Positions 5,322-6,039 of a stretch of DNA of 6,039 bases are shown here, one piece after another. The translations under genes and the position numbers were made by a program. The stretch's first letter is position 1. The number at the start of each line of letters is the position of its first letter. Below the pieces are notes generated by a model, which did not search any database, was not told the DNA's origin, and was given only the letters and a program-made list of their open reading frames with translations. The DNA comes from Caldilineaceae bacterium. Its GTDB lineage: Bacteria; Chloroflexota; Anaerolineae; Caldilineales; Caldilineaceae. The stretch is taken from positions 1 to 6,039 of the forward strand of contig JAPKMV010000234.1 in NCBI GenBank assembly GCA_026645635.1, in the 5' to 3' direction.

Positions 5322-6039
5322 TCAATACTCCTGCCGGTAGCGCCGCACGATCCATTGGCTGATGATGTTGAGCAGCAGCGTCATCACGAACAGCAGCAGC
5401 GCAATGGCAAAGATGCTGTCATAGTCGATGGTGTCGTAGCTCAAATCACCGCCGCTGATGCGCACGATGTGGCCGGTCATGGTTTCGGCCGCCTTGAATG
5501 GGTTGAGGAAGTTCAGCCCGCCCAGTGCGTCGCCCCAGGTGTTGAAATTGCGCGGCCCCGCACCGGCGGCAATGGCGACGACCATCGTCTCGCCCACCGC
5601 GCGCGACATGGCGACGATGAACGCCGCCGCCAACCCCGACAGCGCGGCCGGCACGACGATACGCACCGCGGTCTCCAGCCGTGTCGCGCCCATGCCATAG
5701 GCCGCCTCGCGCAGGGCGCGGGGCACGGCGCTCAGCGCGTCCTCACTCATGGAACTCACCAGCGGCACGATCAGAATGCCGATGACAATGCCCGCCGAAG
5801 CCACATTGAAGATTTCCACGGTGTCACGGCCAAAGACGCTCTGGAGCAGCGGCGTCATAAAACCGAGGGCAAAAAAACCGTAGACCACCGTGGGGATGCC
5901 CGCGAGCACCTCCAGCACCGGCTTGAGGATGCCGCGCGCCCGAGGCGATGCATATTCGCTCAGATAGATGGCGATCATGATGCCCAGCGGCAGCGCCACC
6001 GCCATGCCGATCAGACTGGTCAACATGGTGGCGTTGAAG
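5322..6039 (-). CDS. pstC: PstC, phosphate ABC transporter permease (3' part; start outside the window)
   Basis: PstC pairs with PstA to form the inner-membrane phosphate channel. The last 238 codons are present and the frame is open through the window edge, with [19 protein letters not shown] matching the family mid-region, so the first 60-90 or so residues are missing. Visible, numbering from the Met at 6026: a membrane segment at 4-21 ending [21 protein letters not shown] (42-56), a membrane segment at 76-91, the EAA loop [19 protein letters not shown] (98-116), SRAVGET with the conserved Arg/Glu pair (141-147), and a last membrane segment [18 protein letters not shown] (205-222) before the positive end [10 protein letters not shown]. 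It ends at TGA 5324-5322, and its final codons carry the pstA ribosome site. Any pstS gene upstream would be outside the window. Confidence 0.96.
   Translation of the reverse strand, partial: FNATMLTSLIGMAVALPLGIMIAIYLSEYASPRARGILKPVLEVLAGIPTVVYGFFALGFMTPLLQSVFGRDTVEIFNVASAGIVIGILIVPLVSSMSEDALSAVPRALREAAYGMGATRLETAVRIVVPAALSGLAAAFIVAMSRAVGETMVVAIAAGAGPRNFNTWGDALGGLNFLNPFKAAETMTGHIVRISGGDLSYDTIDYDSIFAIALLLFVMTLLLNIISQWIVRRYRQEY
5328..5332 (-). promoter_or_regulatory. Ribosome-binding site that sets the pstA start
   Basis: AGGAG on the minus strand, 8 nt before ATG 5319 and inside the last codons of pstC. It supports the 710-aa form of PstA over the longer frame starting at 5355, which has no such site, and suggests translational coupling of pstC and pstA. 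Confidence 0.75.

Noticed and set aside
3169..5340. A 723-codon open frame on the plus strand opposite pstA
   Set aside because: It mirrors the high-GC pstA frame, is rich in His, Arg, Gln and Gly with no recognisable domain, and the minus strand has clear conserved permease and PstS motifs.

Overview
The window carries a GC-rich bacterial phosphate-uptake operon read entirely on the minus strand. The order of transcription, from high to low coordinates, is pstC (5' end outside the window), an enlarged pstA, pstB, an arsC-type arsenate reductase and phoU. After a gap holding a transposase remnant comes the start of a secreted repeat protein that runs off the low-coordinate end. The DNA looks like an environmental, probably Chloroflexota-type (Anaerolineae, Caldilineae or Ardenticatenia) genome. 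This is inferred from the style of the PstA periplasmic loop, the prealbumin-like secreted repeats and the tandem-unit intergenic palindromes; no rRNA or other firm marker is present.

The central feature is pstA (3187-5319, 710 aa, more than twice the usual PstA length of about 280-300 aa). Its first membrane segment is followed by about 300 residues that clearly resemble the phosphate-binding protein PstS/SphX, and only then by the remaining PstA membrane core. The PstS-like part is in swapped order: the segment matching the C-terminal half of PstS (SEDD, GFFGxAY, YPLxRPLF, GYFPL motifs) comes first, and the segment matching the N-terminal half (GSSTV, GTxxGF, NASR, DSGT motifs) comes second. 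This reads as a circularly permuted substrate-binding domain built into a periplasmic loop of the permease.

Layout by region: 1-574, 5' part of a secreted repeat-protein gene. 575-926, no intact gene; a 63-nt imperfect hairpin and a 47-codon transposase N-terminal remnant on the plus strand. 927-1628, phoU. 1629-1748, spacer with a 61-nt imperfect palindrome. 1749-2210, arsC. 2211-2368, spacer with GTTCATCTG direct repeats and a 72-nt palindrome. 2369-3187, pstB. 3187-5319, pstA/PstS fusion. 5322-6039, pstC.

Working together, PstC and PstA form the membrane channel, PstB powers it, the built-in PstS-like domain probably captures phosphate outside, and PhoU restrains uptake and signalling. 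ArsC would deal with arsenate, the toxic analogue that enters by phosphate transporters. pstC, pstA and pstB are tightly packed (2-nt gap, then a 1-nt stop/start overlap), so they are almost certainly co-transcribed; arsC and phoU may be read through or have their own promoters.
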